This document shows, in pieces, positions 5,803 through 6,040 of a DNA stretch of 6,040 bases. Each line of letters begins with the position of its first letter. Within the stretch, counting starts at the first letter, position 1. A program made the position numbers and the translations under genes. The notes under the pieces are model-generated. The model saw only the letters and a list, made by a program, of their open reading frames with translations, ran no database searches and was not told where the DNA came from. The DNA comes from Candidatus Scatousia excrementipullorum (GTDB lineage: Bacteria; Cyanobacteriota; Vampirovibrionia; Gastranaerophilales; Gastranaerophilaceae): assembly GCA_017694215.1 (NCBI GenBank), contig JADIND010000208.1:1-6040 (forward strand), written 5' to 3'.

Positions 5803-6030
5803 TTTAATATCTTTTAAAATGATTTCATATTCCAGTGATTCAGCGATATCATAAACTTCACTAAATTTAAGTGTCTGATTTTTCAATTTGTTATAAAATC
5901 CTGAGTATGAATTACTGTAACCTTTTTCGTCATGGAGTTTTTGTAAAAGTTTCCTCAAAGACATCCCTCTGTATATTGTTAGTGTCTTAATAAAATTTAT
6001 TAACGGCATATCGCGAAACTTATAGTCCAT
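5785..6030 (-). CDS. Small helix-turn-helix-like protein (XRE-like), hypothetical
   Basis: The 81-residue product is basic and predicted helical. Segments are INFIKTLTIYRG at 11-22, SLRKLLQKLHDEKG at 24-37, SYSGFYNKLKN at 41-51 (the likely recognition helix), and KFSEVYDIAESLEYEIILKD at 55-74. The pattern of a G-M-S-turn, a short S-x-F-x-x-K-L-K helix, then a helix ending in an x-x-L-x-Y-E-I strand, is like small Cro/XRE-type DNA-binding proteins; this is pattern recognition, not a confirmed domain hit. An in-frame stop at 6036-6034 limits the start to ATG 6030 or the internal ATG at residue 8. Neither has a strong Shine-Dalgarno, so the exact start is open. It converges on the radical SAM gene and overlaps its last 18 bases. 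Its promoter must lie beyond the window. It might regulate neighbours or be one half of a small accessory module outside the window. Confidence 0.7.
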   Translation of the reverse strand: MDYKFRDMPLINFIKTLTIYRGMSLRKLLQKLHDEKGYSNSYSGFYNKLKNQTLKFSEVYDIAESLEYEIILKDIKLLSKK

Positions 6031-6040
6031 ACTTTAATTC

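Overview
The window is a compact, low-GC bacterial chromosomal segment with about six genes. Coding density is high, all stop codons are TAA or TAG, and purine-rich Shine-Dalgarno sites precede most starts. Standard-code translations are intact throughout, so there is no sign of TGA recoding. The gene set (stand-alone gatC, a full-length CTP synthase, an SLC45/sucrose-type MFS carrier, a cobalamin-domain radical SAM protein) and the AT-rich style would fit an uncultured gut lineage. A non-photosynthetic cyanobacterial relative (Vampirovibrionia/Gastranaerophilales) is my guess, but this is a low-confidence impression, not something the sequence proves.

Left part (1-544): the left edge may hold the first codons of a gene running leftward out of the window, with an extended -10 element. 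Rightward from the same intergenic region comes gatC (171-452), with its own extended -10 promoter and Shine-Dalgarno. It is closed by a strong hairpin (458-482), so it looks like a single-gene transcript. gatA does not follow.

Middle (545-2878): pyrG encodes a complete CTP synthase with both the synthetase and the glutaminase domain. Its TAG stop is followed with no gap by the ATG of a class I SAM-dependent methyltransferase of unknown substrate, so the two are probably co-transcribed and translationally coupled.

Right (2879-5802): a 104-base gap holds a candidate promoter and a perfect 10-base palindrome. It leads into a second probable operon, a 12-helix SLC45/GPH-like sugar transporter and, three bases after its stop, a TTG-started B12-binding/radical SAM enzyme. 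At the right edge a small helix-turn-helix-like gene is read from the minus strand and overlaps the radical SAM 3' end by 18 bases.

No tRNA, rRNA, CRISPR array, insertion sequence or prophage structure is visible, and no non-coding stretch reaches 300 bases. Two genes, gatC and pyrG, are ordinary housekeeping functions. The less explained content is the methyltransferase, the transporter plus radical SAM pair, and the small convergent DNA-binding-like protein. I do not see a clear new defence or mobile system here.
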